DNA from: Scleromitrula shiraiana
Taxonomy: Eukaryota > Ascomycota > Leotiomycetes > Helotiales > Sclerotiniaceae
Assembly (NCBI GenBank): GCA_028455995.1
Contig: JABELC010000012.1
Span: forward strand, 1,571,261 to 1,635,260
DNA length: 64,000 nt
Direction of reading: 5' to 3'
Shown here: positions 20,507 through 32,128 of the stretch, piece after piece
Layout: each line of letters begins with the position of its first letter
Numbering within the stretch: the first letter of the stretch is position 1
Made by a program: the position numbers and the translations under genes
The notes under the pieces: generated by a model
What the model saw: the letters and a program-made list of their open reading frames with translations, nothing else
Databases searched by the model: none
Told to the model about the DNA's origin: nothing

Positions 20507-22037
20507 AACATGTATCCTGCCAAGGTTACAAACCAAGGCTCAAACCATCCCTACCCATAATGATCCCCGTATATGTTCAGATGCTGACTTCAAACTTCAC
20601 AAGTATTCCCAGTCCATAGAGGCCCAGATCGTTTAAATAATAGGTATTCATTCATTCCCCGAACCAAAAGCGAGATGGATTTGATTCTGACATTGCTTCT
20701 TAGGATTATGTGGCGACAATTCTGCTTCTCTACGCGACTAGGTACATACTCATCACACCGCCGTTGCCTAATAAGATAGATAATGAAACTGACTGTTGGT
20801 CAATGATATACCTAGGAGAAGAGAGGAGGTTGGGGGAAAAGACGGCAGCGGAGGAAGATGGATGCGAGAGGAGGAGAAGGGATATGATGGGAGAGAGGGA
20901 CAAGAAGTGAAGACAGAAGAGAATAAAACCTATTGTATTAACAAAAATCATAATAGAACAAGAAAGGAATTTGCAATCCACACACATACACAAAGAACCA
21001 AATTACGTGAAACCTTCTAAACACAACCAAACTCATCCCAAACAATCAGCATATATAAAGTATGGATGCTCGTAAATTCTAGTAACAAACTTCAGTATCA
21101 AACAGCTTATGATTTTATGAACTATCTTTCGATTGAACAATCAAAATAGCATACTGTCTAACTTAGTATAGAAGAATTAGAATATTGTATTATCCCAATT
21201 CAATTGAATGCCCGACCAGAAATCGAACAATCGAAATGTATAGACTAAAGTCTATATAATAACATCAAGCACCTATTTGTATATATATATTAGATGGCCC
21301 CTCCTAGTCCAATACAAAGCAGCCTCTCCAATAACCAATAAGACCATTGTTGCACGCACGTTTTCATGGTAACCGTACGCAGGGAATGGAGGCAGGTTTG
21401 GGTGCTCACTAGTTCAGGGTTACAAATTTTAACAGGAGTGCACAATAAGACCAGATTTGATTCTCGGGCAGTTACTATGGTGCGTTGCTACTATATATGC
21501 TTGCCCTGCGTGCTTGCTCTGTAGCTCTTGGTCAAATAGAGTAAAGCAAGGTACCTACCTAAGTACCTACATATTCAGTACATAGTCTTTACAATACCTT
21601 ACCTAGGCACTTTGTTTTACTTTGGGATAGCTCGGTAGAATGAGGATTGGTAAGTCCTTAGATGGCTGTTCCTCTCATAAAGTCAGCGAGATTGTTGATA
21701 TCTATGTCAGAGACGGGTTTTAACTTTGGTTGGAACAATCTAGATTATATTAGATGGAGGTCGAAAATGAATGTGTGATGTTACAGACGATGTAACTTTA
21801 TATCTACTAAGTAGTGCAATATACACCTCTCTATATATGTATATATAATTGACGATGGAGCTCATGGTGCTGGTGATGGTGATGGTAAGGATGAGTCGCA
21901 AGTGTAATGAAATGAATAATTGAAATAATTGGATATATATATATAAGCTAGAAAGTGGATAAGTATGAATGAATGAATAATTGACTATTGATATAGATAT
22001 AGACATGTATATTATGTATTATGTATATATGTGTATG

Positions 22038-22078
<41 letters not shown>

Positions 22079-22380
22079 TGGTAGATAGAAACTAGATAGA
22101 TAGATGGATGAATTAATAAGGTATTCATATATCTATACTCTATATGAAAAATAGAAAATAAAAAACCATTGTACCGTACCATACCATAGATTAATTCATT
22201 CATCTATCCATCAATCCATTAATCCATCAATCCAATCCAATAATGGAACTATACCACCCAGTCAGGCTAGGTAGTACTTTTTGCCTCAGGTTGGTAAAAA
22301 CCTGATTGGTTGAATTTATTTAATTTTTTATTCTAAAAAGTTCATACCAATGCGGCTTAGCTTATCTTTTACCATAGACG
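20507..22380. other. H2A distal upstream region, no gene
   Basis: No gene recognised. Small frames such as 20710-20910 are purine-rich low complexity. Microsatellites: ATATAT/GTATAT around 22014-22075, GATA-like repeats near 22085-22110, and CCAT/ATCCATCAATCC repeats near 22195-22235. Confidence 0.55.
22014..22075. repeat. TA/GTATAT microsatellite
   Basis: GTATGTATAT units pass into a pure TA run of about 30 bases. Confidence 0.85.
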
Positions 22381-22400
22381 TGATTTCAGCGTTTTTATCG

Positions 22401-22409
22401 ACGCGAAAA
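22401..22409 (+). promoter_or_regulatory. ACGCGAAAA box upstream of H2A TATA
   Basis: CGCG next to an A run, 12 bases before the TATA box, mirroring the arrangement before H2B. Possibly a histone/S-phase element; inferred from position and similarity only. Confidence 0.4.
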
Positions 22410-22421
22410 TAGACTGGCTCC

Positions 22422-22427
22422 TATAAA
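22422..22427 (+). promoter_or_regulatory. H2A TATA box
   Basis: TATAAA 155-160 bases upstream of the H2A ATG, followed by a pyrimidine-rich leader. Confidence 0.65.
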
Positions 22428-22581
22428 TCCAAAGCAGTTTCCCATCTTCGACTTTATTCTTCTTTTCCTTCCAACAACAACTTACTCCAAATATTCTCAC
22501 GACAAATTCTTCAACTTATCTCACTTATATCCATCAACTTTTTTATTCAACTTAACTTATTAACTTTCAACCTCAATCAAA

Positions 22582-23204
22582 ATGACTGGAAAATCTGCTG
22601 GAGGAAAGGCTGGTGCCAACACCAAGAACGCACAATCGTGAGTATTTTCCTTTCCCAACATCGCGACTTACGCGTTTTTCCATCATGTCTCATCGCATTT
22701 GAGCTTCAATTTATTGTTTATAATACTAATTTTTCTTCAGCCGATCATCAAAAGCTGGTCTCGCATTCCCAGTCGGTCGTGTTCACCGTCTTCTCAGAAA
22801 GGGTAACTATGCTCAACGTGTTGGTGCTGGTAAGTTATCTTCAAACCCGATGCGCATTCACATTTACTAATGCGTCTTCTTTCAGGTGCCCCCGTCTACC
22901 TCGCTGCAGTTCTCGAGTACCTTGCTGCCGAAATTCTTGAGTTGGCTGGTAACGCTGCTCGCGATAACAAGAAGACCCGTATCATTCCCCGTCATCTCCA
23001 ACTCGCCATCAGAAACGATGAGGAATTGAACAAACTTTTGGGACATGTCACAATCGCACAAGGTGGTGTATTGCCAAACATTCATCAAAGTAGGTTTCTA
23101 CCAGTATCTATTCTCACTGGGAATCTTCTAACATTGCTTCAGATCTTCTACCAAAGAAGACCGCCAAGGCTGGTTCCAAAGCTACTGGCAGTCAAGAACT
23201 ATAG
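22582..23204 (+). CDS. Histone H2A (four exons), SQE C terminus
   Basis: Exons 22582-22637, 22741-22829, 22886-23089 and 23143-23204 give 136 residues. [20 protein letters not shown] leads into [40 protein letters not shown], the acidic-patch helix and [20 protein letters not shown], ending ATGSQEL. The SQE near the C terminus is the site phosphorylated at DNA breaks, so this canonical H2A also does the job of animal H2AX, as in other fungi. Introns of 103, 56 and 53 bases. It is divergent from H2B but 8.4 kb away, and tail-to-tail with NDUFB9. Its own TATA box and CGCG box lie about 160-180 bases upstream. Confidence 0.98.
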
Positions 23205-23825
23205 ATTTTTGCTTCTGGATTGTTGGCTTTTTGAGATGGTTTGCTTTTATGATAATGGGGTGTCGTCTGGGTCTGGGTTATGGTTCCTTTTTCGCGTTCC
23301 GGTTGTACATTAAAATCCATGGCAATGGATTAGGATTGTTTTCTCAATCTCATGAATGAAAATCCGAATGATCATTCTTCATAATTTAAAACACTCTTCC
23401 AGTTACTGCATGTGAAATCAAATTGTGCTTGTACTATTTTTTTGGGCGCGTATGATTGTTATTGTCAACTTACGCGCCTTTGGTCAGGGTCTCCGTTTCT
23501 CAATATTGCGGTTCAATTGATGTCATTGATGGCTTCCCTTCACTAGCACACAATTTTGGAAAGTACGTTTTGCTATCCCTTGAAGTCATTCAAATTTCGC
23601 AGCGACGACGAACTCTCAACATATGGGAAAGTGAGAACATTATTGGAGATTCCCGTCGTGAAGGGAAACAGTGAGTTTGGTGGAATTTTCTGGTAGATAC
23701 GCTCAGATAAGAAACTGCGACTTGAATTCCTTGAAGAAACTGCTAACTTCATTTGTTGTTTTCGTGCTATGTACAAATTCGCAATAATTCTCCTTCCTCC
23801 AAACTTTCCAAGCATTCTAAGCAAT
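23205..23825. other. Convergent 3' region, H2A / NDUFB9
   Basis: No gene seen. Holds the two 3' UTRs; frames of 72-83 codons on either strand have no recognisable features. Confidence 0.55.
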
Positions 23826-24350
23826 TTACAATACCATGTGTGGTGGGGCTAGATTGAAAGTTAGCCATAACTCCATAGCATTGATACGGGGTGCAACTTA
23901 CGATCGAGGATGGGTGCTGGAAGGTTTCGTTCGTATTTTGATCCTGCGTAGTAGTGTAAGTATGAGACGATTGACACACAAGAGTCCGCGAAAACTTACC
24001 TCCAGGTGCAGTTGGCGCACGGTATGGATCAGGATGCTTCCATTTCTCAAGTAAATCCTCTGTCTCCTTGAATAAAGCCTACAAACTCCGGTAATCAGTC
24101 TCATCCTTATGACATAACAATTTAATAACATGCCCTCTGTTGTCGTGGGTCGTGTATGTTCTTATTCGCTTCAAATAATGATCTGATATACAAGGCCTGA
24201 CCTCTCCAGAGGTATCGATGAACACACCAGTCCAATGAGAGTTTGAGAGAACGTCGGTAAAGCGACCTGGAGGTAGAAAGGATTAGCATTAAGTACTTCT
24301 GTATATAGTTTGGCAATTGATACTCACGATACTGTCTGTTTGGTAGACAT
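23826..24350 (-). CDS. Complex I accessory subunit NDUFB9/B22, LYR family (five exons)
   Basis: Exons on the minus strand: 24350-24328, 24266-24134, 24078-24000, 23943-23902, 23848-23826; 99 residues, MSTKQTVS then SLYRRSLKLSLDW with the LYR motif. The blocks LWRGQALYIRSLFEANKNI, DPRQQRALFKETEDLLEKW, HPDPYRAPTAPGGSKYERN and LPAPILDPPP are hallmarks of the B22 subunit (NDUFB9) of mitochondrial NADH:ubiquinone oxidoreductase, a membrane-arm subunit that binds acyl carrier protein through the LYR fold. No cleavable presequence is obvious, as usual for this subunit. Intron 2 (24133-24079) must begin GCATGT to join AGG to GCT in frame, so it is a GC-AG intron. The gene is split into very small exons (23, 133, 79, 42 and 23 bases) and was only found by splicing. 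Confidence 0.93.
24079..24133 (-). other. GC-AG intron in NDUFB9
   Basis: The intron begins GCATGT and ends GTTTGTAG. The nearest GT (GTTATT, four bases on) would shift the frame and destroy the conserved QQRALFKETE block. Confidence 0.75.
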
Positions 24351-24902
24351 AATGGCTGAGTTTGATCTTCTTTTCGAGGTCAAATACCTAAACAATGGTG
24401 GTACCTTGGGTCGATCAATGCTCGTACCACCACTCGAACTTTCTTCTATGTGATAATGATCGTAATGCTATTGATCTGAAACGTCTGCGATATGGTTGGC
24501 GGGTTGGTTGATGACAGTAAATACAACAAAATAGATAGGTATTTAGTGAAGTGGAGGAATTGACTAGGCTTCGGGAAGATTGCGGGTTTTGCGGGTACAA
24601 TTTCTTCTGTACATCGCTTCTGGGCATCAAAATTCGCGAAACCGGAAAAGACATCATACGCAAAACCTAGGTAATCCTTTTACCCTTTTTTTACTTCAAG
24701 TGACCTATTTGTTTTCGCATGCGCATTCGTTGATCTTGATATTTTGGTTTCAATTCGAATTCAATATCTGGAGAAGATTGTTTATTCTTTTTCTTAAACT
24801 ACTTCCTATTTTTTTCCTATCTTTCAATCCTCCTTTCCGTTACTCCCAATCCCACTCCTATCACCATTTGCGCCTTTCCCCTCAGCTCCGACCTTTATCG
24901 AA
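24351..24902. promoter_or_regulatory. Shared divergent promoter region, NDUFB9 / KGD2
   Basis: 552 bases lie between the two start codons of divergent genes that both encode mitochondrial respiratory-metabolism proteins. The KGD2-proximal half is strongly pyrimidine-rich. An 82-codon minus-strand frame here (24415-24663) has no recognised domain and is probably leader sequence. No specific factor site is claimed. Confidence 0.5.
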
Positions 24903-26365
24903 ATGCTCACAAGAAGGGTTTTGACAGCATCCCGGTTTTTACGGGCTCAACATGCTGCAACACCACAATTGAGATACCCATTTCCAGTCATCCAGCAATT
25001 CCGCAACTATGCCGATAAGGTCGTTAAAGTGCCGGAGATGGCAGAATCGATCTCAGAGGGAACTTTAAAACAATGGTCAAAACAAATCGGTGATTTTGTT
25101 GAGCAGGATGAGGAGATTGCTACAATTGAAACCGACAAAGTCTGTTTATTTACATGGGAATCAATTCGAGAAGCTTTAGCTGACCATGAACTTTCCAGAT
25201 CGATGTAGCAGTCAACGCACCCGAAGCTGGCACAATCAAGGAGTATCTAGCAAATGAGGAGGATACCGTTACTGTGGGTCAGGATTTGGTCCGAATCGAA
25301 CTTGGAAGCGCTCCAGCCGGTGGTGACAAAGAGAAGGCTTCATCTGAACCTAAAGAGCCAGCCTCAAAAGACCAAGCAACATCTTCGGATCCAGAGCCGT
25401 CGAAGAAAGAAGAATCGAAACCAAAGGAGGAATCGAGTCCTCCACCTCCTCCTCAAGAGAAGAAATCAGAAACAAAAGAAGCTCCAAAACCTAAACCTTC
25501 GGAATCAAAGAAACAAGAGTCCTCTTCCAGTAGTTCCGGCCCTGCGATGGGGAACCGTGAGGAGCGTCGTGTATGAGTGCATAAGCTATACGCTTCATCT
25601 ATTCTTACTAACGAGTTTTACAGGTCAAGATGAACCGAATGCGTCTACGTATCGCCGAGCGTCTCAAGCAATCCCAAAATACAGCAGCTTCGCTGACAAC
25701 CTTCAACGAGGTAGATATGTCATCCCTAATGGAGTTCAGAAAACTCTACAAGGACGATATTCTCAAAAAAACTGGAGTCAAGCTTGGTTTCATGAGTGCC
25801 TTCTCTCGTGCATGCGTTCTTGCTATGAGAGATATCCCTGCCGTTAATGCATCTATTGAGGGTCCTAATGGGGGCGACACCATTGTATATAGAGATTACG
25901 TTGACATCAGCGTCGCGGTTGCCACGGAGAAGGGATTAGTAACTCCAGTTGTGCGAAACACTGAAACCATGGATCTTGTTGGTATTGAGAAATCTATCGC
26001 TGATTTGGGCAAGAAGGTATATCAATTTTCCAGAATATGAACTAATCTCGTACTTACTCGATTTCCAGGCTCGTGATAACAAACTCACAATTGAAGACAT
26101 GGCTGGTGGTACTTTCACTATTAGTAACGGTGGTGTTTTCGGATCGTTGATGGGAACTCCTATCATTAATCTTCCTCAAACTGCTGTGTTGGGTTTACAT
26201 GCCATCAAGGATAAGCCAGTGGTTGTCAATGGCCAGATAGTTATTCGACCAATGATGTACTTGGCCTTGACCTATGATCATCGTTTACTTGATGGGAGAG
26301 AAGCTGTATCATTCCTTGTTAAGGTTAAGGAGTACATAGAGGACCCACGAAGAATGCTTCTTTAG
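24903..26365 (+). CDS. KGD2: 2-oxoglutarate dehydrogenase E2, dihydrolipoyl succinyltransferase
   Basis: Exons 24903-25139, 25199-25570, 25624-26016 and 26069-26365 give 432 residues. The N-terminal basic, hydroxylated segment (MLTRRVLTASRFLRAQ) is a mitochondrial targeting sequence, processed probably near RNYADK. The lipoyl domain follows, with the lipoylated lysine in ETDKIDV (Lys79). A Pro/Lys/Glu-rich linker (about residues 130-195) replaces the E3-binding domain, which eukaryotic E2o lacks. The catalytic acyltransferase domain runs from KMNRMRLRIAERLKQSQNTA to the end, with TYDHRLLDGR carrying His405 and Asp409. The enzyme transfers the succinyl group from E1 to CoA in the TCA-cycle complex. 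Length is normal for fungal Kgd2. Introns of 59, 53 and 52 bases; intron 1 falls directly after the lipoylated lysine. Confidence 0.97.
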
Positions 26366-27260
26366 ACAAATGAAGTTAACGGTTTTGGTTGTACATTATA
26401 CGTCAAACGAATAAGTGTAATAAAATGAAGATAGCATACGAATATTGCCCGGGCTAGTCTGGGTTTTAGGTAGTGACTTGTGACTGCGGCGACTTGACTT
26501 CAGCGTTCCATTGATACATTTCTATCTTCATTCGTGCCTTTTACTGGCAATCCAGTGTTGTCTTCTATATCAACATTCCAGTTTAATCTGGCAATAAATC
26601 ATTAGATTTGTGGTCACTTCGGTGATCATTCGCTTCAAGATCTCCAAAGTCGCTCAAGATTCTGCCTTTGTGTTCCTGTGCTTTTCATAATGTGAGGACT
26701 TCGCCTGATACAGGCTTTTGAGCCTTCGGGCTTCTCATATAGTATAAGGGAAGTACAACATAAGTTTTTTCTTCTATCTTTCTCATTTCTCCCTGTTTCT
26801 TTCTTACCTTAACTTCCCCCCTACCCCCCTTCAAGCACCTCGCTTTCACTCTTGTATTCTCCGTAACAACATAAATAAAGAAAATATCAAGCCCTGTCTC
26901 CTCGACGATTCCAAAGTATAACGATTTCAGAGTATAATAAGTCCACTTCTCCTCTCCTTCTATCCTTCTATCCTTCTATCCTTCTATCCTTCTATCCTTC
27001 TATCCTTCTATCCTTCTATCCTTCTATCCTTCCTTCTTTCTTCTCTAATTTTATCTGCCGACTTGCATAGAAGGAAGCGATATGGCTTTGTTTCTGTATT
27101 ATTGGGTCGGGCAAAAATTTCCTCTGTTCGGCTTAAAAGTATTTCAACTTGATGTCCAGTCTCATTGAATTGTGATCCCATTGTACGAAGTGGCAATATA
27201 TCATTAGTCAGGCTAATCAAAACATGTTCTTCAGATGAGTGGTCTATAATAATTTTGAGC
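26366..27260. other. KGD2 3' flank with CCTTCTAT satellite
   Basis: No gene seen. An 84-codon minus-strand frame (27008-27262) runs partly through the satellite and has no recognised domain, so it is not called. Confidence 0.5.
26956..27032. repeat. CCTTCTAT octamer minisatellite
   Basis: About 9.5 perfect copies of an 8-base unit. Confidence 0.95.
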
Positions 27261-28240
27261 ATCTTCTAATTAACCTTTGAAGGTAGTTCTAGCATCTCGA
27301 ATAGACTGTAGCTTCTTTGATATTGCCGATTGCGCACTCACTGATTCAATTACGATGCTGGCTAATATCATAAAACAAAGTGCCAAATGATCTCGAAGGA
27401 TCCCCTTTAGATCTTTCCACCACCACTAGCACTATGTTTACTAGCACTCAAATCAAAACCCTTTCGAACACCAATAATCGTCATACATGAATCAATCTTC
27501 AATATTGCTTTAGAGATTTATATTATCTTTCAACACACCCATGAGGGACCTTTACTATTGAGTTTCGATTCAGCGCTCTCTGATGTTCTTATTGGTTACC
27601 ATCGTTTCTTGAGCAGTCTCTATTGATGGGTAATTGTCTGTTATCCAAGTAGATGCAACAAATGTTATATATATAATATATGCTCTATTCTGCTATTTGT
27701 GGTGTACAACATGGTGTAATCTTTGTATTTAGGATCTCCTTTTTGCCTTGTATTCTTGGAGGGCCTCTTTTCAAGTTATTACAGTTCTATAGCTGCTTCT
27801 ATCCAAAAACATTCTAGAAGGTTTTTATTCGGGATACCTTGAGTCTTTCACATCTATCAGAGCACCGTTAGTGGGCTTTTGAATTTATCTAGCAACTTCA
27901 AATATAGAGTATAGCACACCGCCGTGATCAGGGAAAACTCCATAGTTAATATTTTGGAGACTCTTTTATATATAGTGTTTTCTATTCATTTCCATTTGCT
28001 AAACCGATTAAGGTAGAATATACCAAAGCTTCATTCTGTCTCCTTGCACATGTTCACGGAGTTAACTAAGGTATTTGTAGTTTCCCGGTAGCTCTCAAAG
28101 TTCAAGATACTAGATACCAGTAAAAGAAACTGCGGTCTAGTATCTATTACTAGTAGAGTGGATGTAGATACAACTACAATGCTTATATTGTTGCCGAGAG
28201 CCATCACTAATGAGTTTAAAGGTTTAGATATCTAAAGCAC
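27261..28240. mobile_element. Transition zone with transposon-like remnant
   Basis: Intermediate base composition between the genes and the AT-rich block. On the minus strand between about 27,980 and 27,560 short protein-like pieces can be read in changing frames: NLLECFWIEAA, GDPKYKDYTMLYTTNSRIEH and FVASTWITDNYPSIETAQET, separated by TAA, TAG and TGA stops. The look is of a decayed protein-coding mobile element, but I cannot assign a family. It marks the edge of the repeat block. Confidence 0.35.
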
Positions 28241-28740
28241 GTCTGGGTCGATTATTATTTCTTTAATTAGAAGCTGATAATTATATTTAAAAAGTTAATA
28301 TATAATAGAGATCATGAGGAATTCTCTATTACTACTGAATATTATATTATATGAATTGATTTATTATCTAAATAGTATTATAATTCCAAATTACTAGTAT
28401 TTATTTTTCGATTAATAATATAATTTGAATTCAATAAATATAAATTCCATGAAACTTCAAATACAGATATTTATACTATATTTACTATATTAAAACTTGA
28501 AACATAAAAAAAAATTAAACTTCAAAATTAAATCAACGAATTTTTTTTTAGTTAAAAAGATATATATTAACTACATAAACTATTTATATTATTGATAATT
28601 AATTGATTATTAGTAAAAAGCTTCTTATAATAAAAGTATATAATTATAATCATTATTAAATTTATCAACAAAATCAATCGGTTTAATTAAAATTTACATA
28701 TATACATCAATTATATATCGATACACATTAGGAATATTGA

Positions 28741-28860
28741 AGATAGTATTAAAAACATTAATAAAGTTAATAAGATTAATAAAATTGATAAGATTAATAA
28801 AATTAATGAGATTAATAAAATTGATAAAATCAGTAAAATTAATGAAATTGATAATTAATA
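28741..28860. repeat. Degenerate 10/20-base tandem repeat (AATAAAATTGATAAGATT-like)
   Basis: About eleven degenerate 10-base units of the type AATAARATTR in a row near the proximal edge of the AT-rich block. Confidence 0.7.
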
Positions 28861-29340
28861 CAAATATAATATAATATGAGATAAATTCTTTTTATTAATT
28901 AATAGTAAATTATCAATATGTCCTTAAGTTAATAATTAATAATCAATTACTAGTATCTTTTTATCAATTGATAATCAATTAGTAATTAATAAATTATAAT
29001 CAATTGTAATTAATTATAAGATTTAATGAACTTATTTTTGTTAACATAAAAATTTATAATATACATCAAAATTATCTTTATCAATTTTTAATAAACAAAG
29101 ATTGCTTTTATCTATTAAAAGCATAAATTTTTTTGATTAATGAAAGTATATTCGATTATAAGTACTAGATAAGATAATAATTATGTATATAAATAATTAA
29201 TATAAATGATAGCTATATACTACTATTAAAAGAGATAATATGTATTTATGATAAATAAAATTTATAAATAAAATAACTTGAGAATAAATAGCAAAACTTA
29301 AACATAAAGATTAATAAATATATACTATATATATAATAAA

Positions 29341-29452
29341 TGCTCGGTCAAATTACAATTGAAGTACACGTCAATTGTCGAAAACCCTCAAAATCATCGA
29401 TTTTATACAAATGACCTTTTGCATCAATATAAATAAATCGATTGATTGTTTA
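29341..29452. other. GC-retaining island
   Basis: A 110-base stretch with normal word use (GTACACGTCAATTGTCGAAA, CCCTCAAAATCATCG) inside the AT-rich block. It contains CAATTGAAGTACACGTCAATTG, two CAATTG copies 16 bases apart. Origin unknown; perhaps a younger insertion. Confidence 0.4.
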
Positions 29453-29499
29453 TAAGATTATTTAAAACATTAATTATAAATTACTTTTATATTAAAATA

Positions 29500-29568
29500 T
29501 TTATTATTAAAATGTTTATTATTAAAATGTTTATTATTAAAATGTTTATTATTAAAATGTTTATTATT
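29500..29568. repeat. 15-base tandem repeat TTTATTATTAAAATG
   Basis: About 4.5 nearly perfect copies. Confidence 0.85.
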
Positions 29569-31927
29569 GAAATTTTGAAAATGAATAATAATTTTAAAAA
29601 TTATAATATTTAATTAAATATAAAGTAAAAATTGTATGAAAATATGATAATTTTAATTTGATTTAAATCAAATAAATTATTTTATTAAAAAATAATGAAA
29701 ATATATATGAATATATAAAAGAAAAGCTTTTATTTAATATAAATATTATATATTAAAATTTTTTAAAATTTTGATAATTTATTCAAATTAAAATTATATT
29801 AAATAATATTTTAATATAATCATTACAAAACATATATATAATATTTATAAATATTAAATATTATTATAATTTCGATTTTTAAAAATTATCAAACTCATTT
29901 CAAATTTTTATATATGATAATTTATATTTTTATAATTATTATAATAAAATATTATTTGATATAATATTGATTTGAATAAATTATCAAAATTTTTAAACTA
30001 AAATATGATAAATAATTATATATTTTAAAATAAAAAAGTTTTATGTAAAAAAAGTAAATCAAATTATTAAACTCATAGAATTATTGATTTCTAAAGAATT
30101 AAATTTAAATTAGTTAAAGAAGATTGATTATATAGAATTAACTATAGTCTTATAATTTAAAGTTATCTTTATATAGAATTATATATACATGATTTAAAAA
30201 TTTATTTTGATTATTAATTATATAAAATTATTAAAATTTCAAGTTTTAATGATTTAAAATATATATTATTATTAATATAGTTAATATATTTTAAAAAAAC
30301 ATTAAAAGTTTATTTTTAAAATAAATAAAAAAAGGTATTTTTTTAGTATTGATTTTAATTTGGTTATTAATAATATTTATTAATTTTTAATTTTTAATTT
30401 GTTTAAATATATTTTAAAATATAGTTTATTTTGATTTTTATATTTAAGAAAGTTTTTATATTTGTTTTTTTAATTCAACTTTTATATCTTTTAATTTTTT
30501 TTTTGGTTTTTGAATATTTTCTATATATCAATAATAATTATTTTAACGTTTTATTTTTATTATATATAATAAGTATCAAAAGTGTTATTCAATTTCAATT
30601 TTTAAATCTATATTTATAAATAAAAAAACTTTTATTCCTTATTTTTTGAATAAATATTTTAATATAAATCATATTTTTATTCTTTTCTTACGAATTGTAT
30701 TTTTAATTCTTAATTTTTGTTTGTATTTTTTATCTTCTTTCTATTTAAATTAATTCAAGTAATCACTTTTTATATTGATTATAATAAAATGAATTGTATT
30801 TAAATTTGATTATTATTATAAAATGTATTGAATAATTTAAATAATTTTATTATCATTTATAATATTGATAGAATCAAGAATTTAAAATATAAAATTTTAA
30901 TTTTATATATTTTAATTCTTTTTATTATTTTTAGATTTTTGATCTATCAATTTTATTTAAGATTATTCAATAGAATTTCCCATTTTATAATTTGATTTAT
31001 TATCTTAATTATATAAATAACTTTTTTTATTTTATTGTTATATAGAATTTATTAGAAATTAAGATTATATCAATTAATATCATATTGTTTAATTTTAAAT
31101 TATTATTATTTAAAATGATATTAATGTTTGTTAAATTGTTTTCAAATTTATTTATAATTAATAATATATTTAAATAAGAACTTTTTATATAAAATTAACA
31201 GTTAAAATATTAATTAAATAAATATTACATATTTTATAATATAAAATAAAATATATTATATAATTATATTCAAAAGATAAAATTAATGAATTAATTTAAA
31301 AAACATTAATAAAAACAAAATTTATTAAGAATTTTTATAATGGATTATAATTAAAATAGATTTAAATCTTTTAATAATTTTATTTTTTGAACAAATTCTA
31401 TAAAGTTTTAATCATAATTATATTAATTATATTAATTATAATAATTATCAAAAATAATAAATATATTAATTATAATAATTATTAATATATTAACTATAAT
31501 AATTATACTGATTATCTTAATTAAATAAACTTAATAAATAATTATTATATTTCATTTGTTTTCAATATTTATAAATTTAATTATATAATGAATTATTAAT
31601 TGGATTTATATATTTTTTAAATATTAAAATAATATTATATTATCTATTTAATTAATGAATTAAATCTTTTAATTATATTAATTTTTAAATAATGAAAATA
31701 AAGTGAATAATTCATTCGATTTTTTTATTTTTAACAAAATAAAATAAAATAGTTTTAATAATATTAAATTATATTATATTAATAATAATTTGTTTTCAAT
31801 ATAATATAATAATTCGTTTTTTAAAATAGTTTTATTATTTTTAAAATATAAAAATTAAATTTTTTATCTTAAAACATTAATAAAATTCTTTTATATAAAT
31901 CAAAAATAAAATAAAAAACAATAAATT

Positions 31928-32088
31928 TGTTTGTATAATTCTAGAACATAAAATAATATAATAATGAAATATTCTTTATATTATATTAATTTGATTTAAA
32001 GAAATCAAAAAGAGTGTTATATACTAGTAAAAGTATATATCTTTTTAACAAGTATATAATATAAAATTATATATTGATTGTATAAATA
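31928..32088 (+). mobile_element. Solo LTR-like unit A, copy 1 (heavily RIP-mutated)
   Basis: 161 bases from TGTTTGTA to TATAAATA, aligned along its length with copy 2 but with most C/G changed to T/A. Flanking 5-base sequences AAATT (31923-31927) and AAATC (32089-32093) differ by one transition and fit a target duplication. Confidence 0.7.
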
Positions 32089-32128
32089 AAATCATTTTAT
32101 AATAGTTTAATATTGATTTAATTATATC

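Noticed and set aside
27008..27262. 84-codon minus-strand frame
   Set aside because: Its C-terminal part is the CCTTCTAT satellite, and no motif is visible in the rest.
30431..30619. 62-codon Phe/Leu/Ile-rich frame in the AT-rich block
   Set aside because: T-rich low complexity; hydrophobic residues follow from TTT/TTA/ATT codons.
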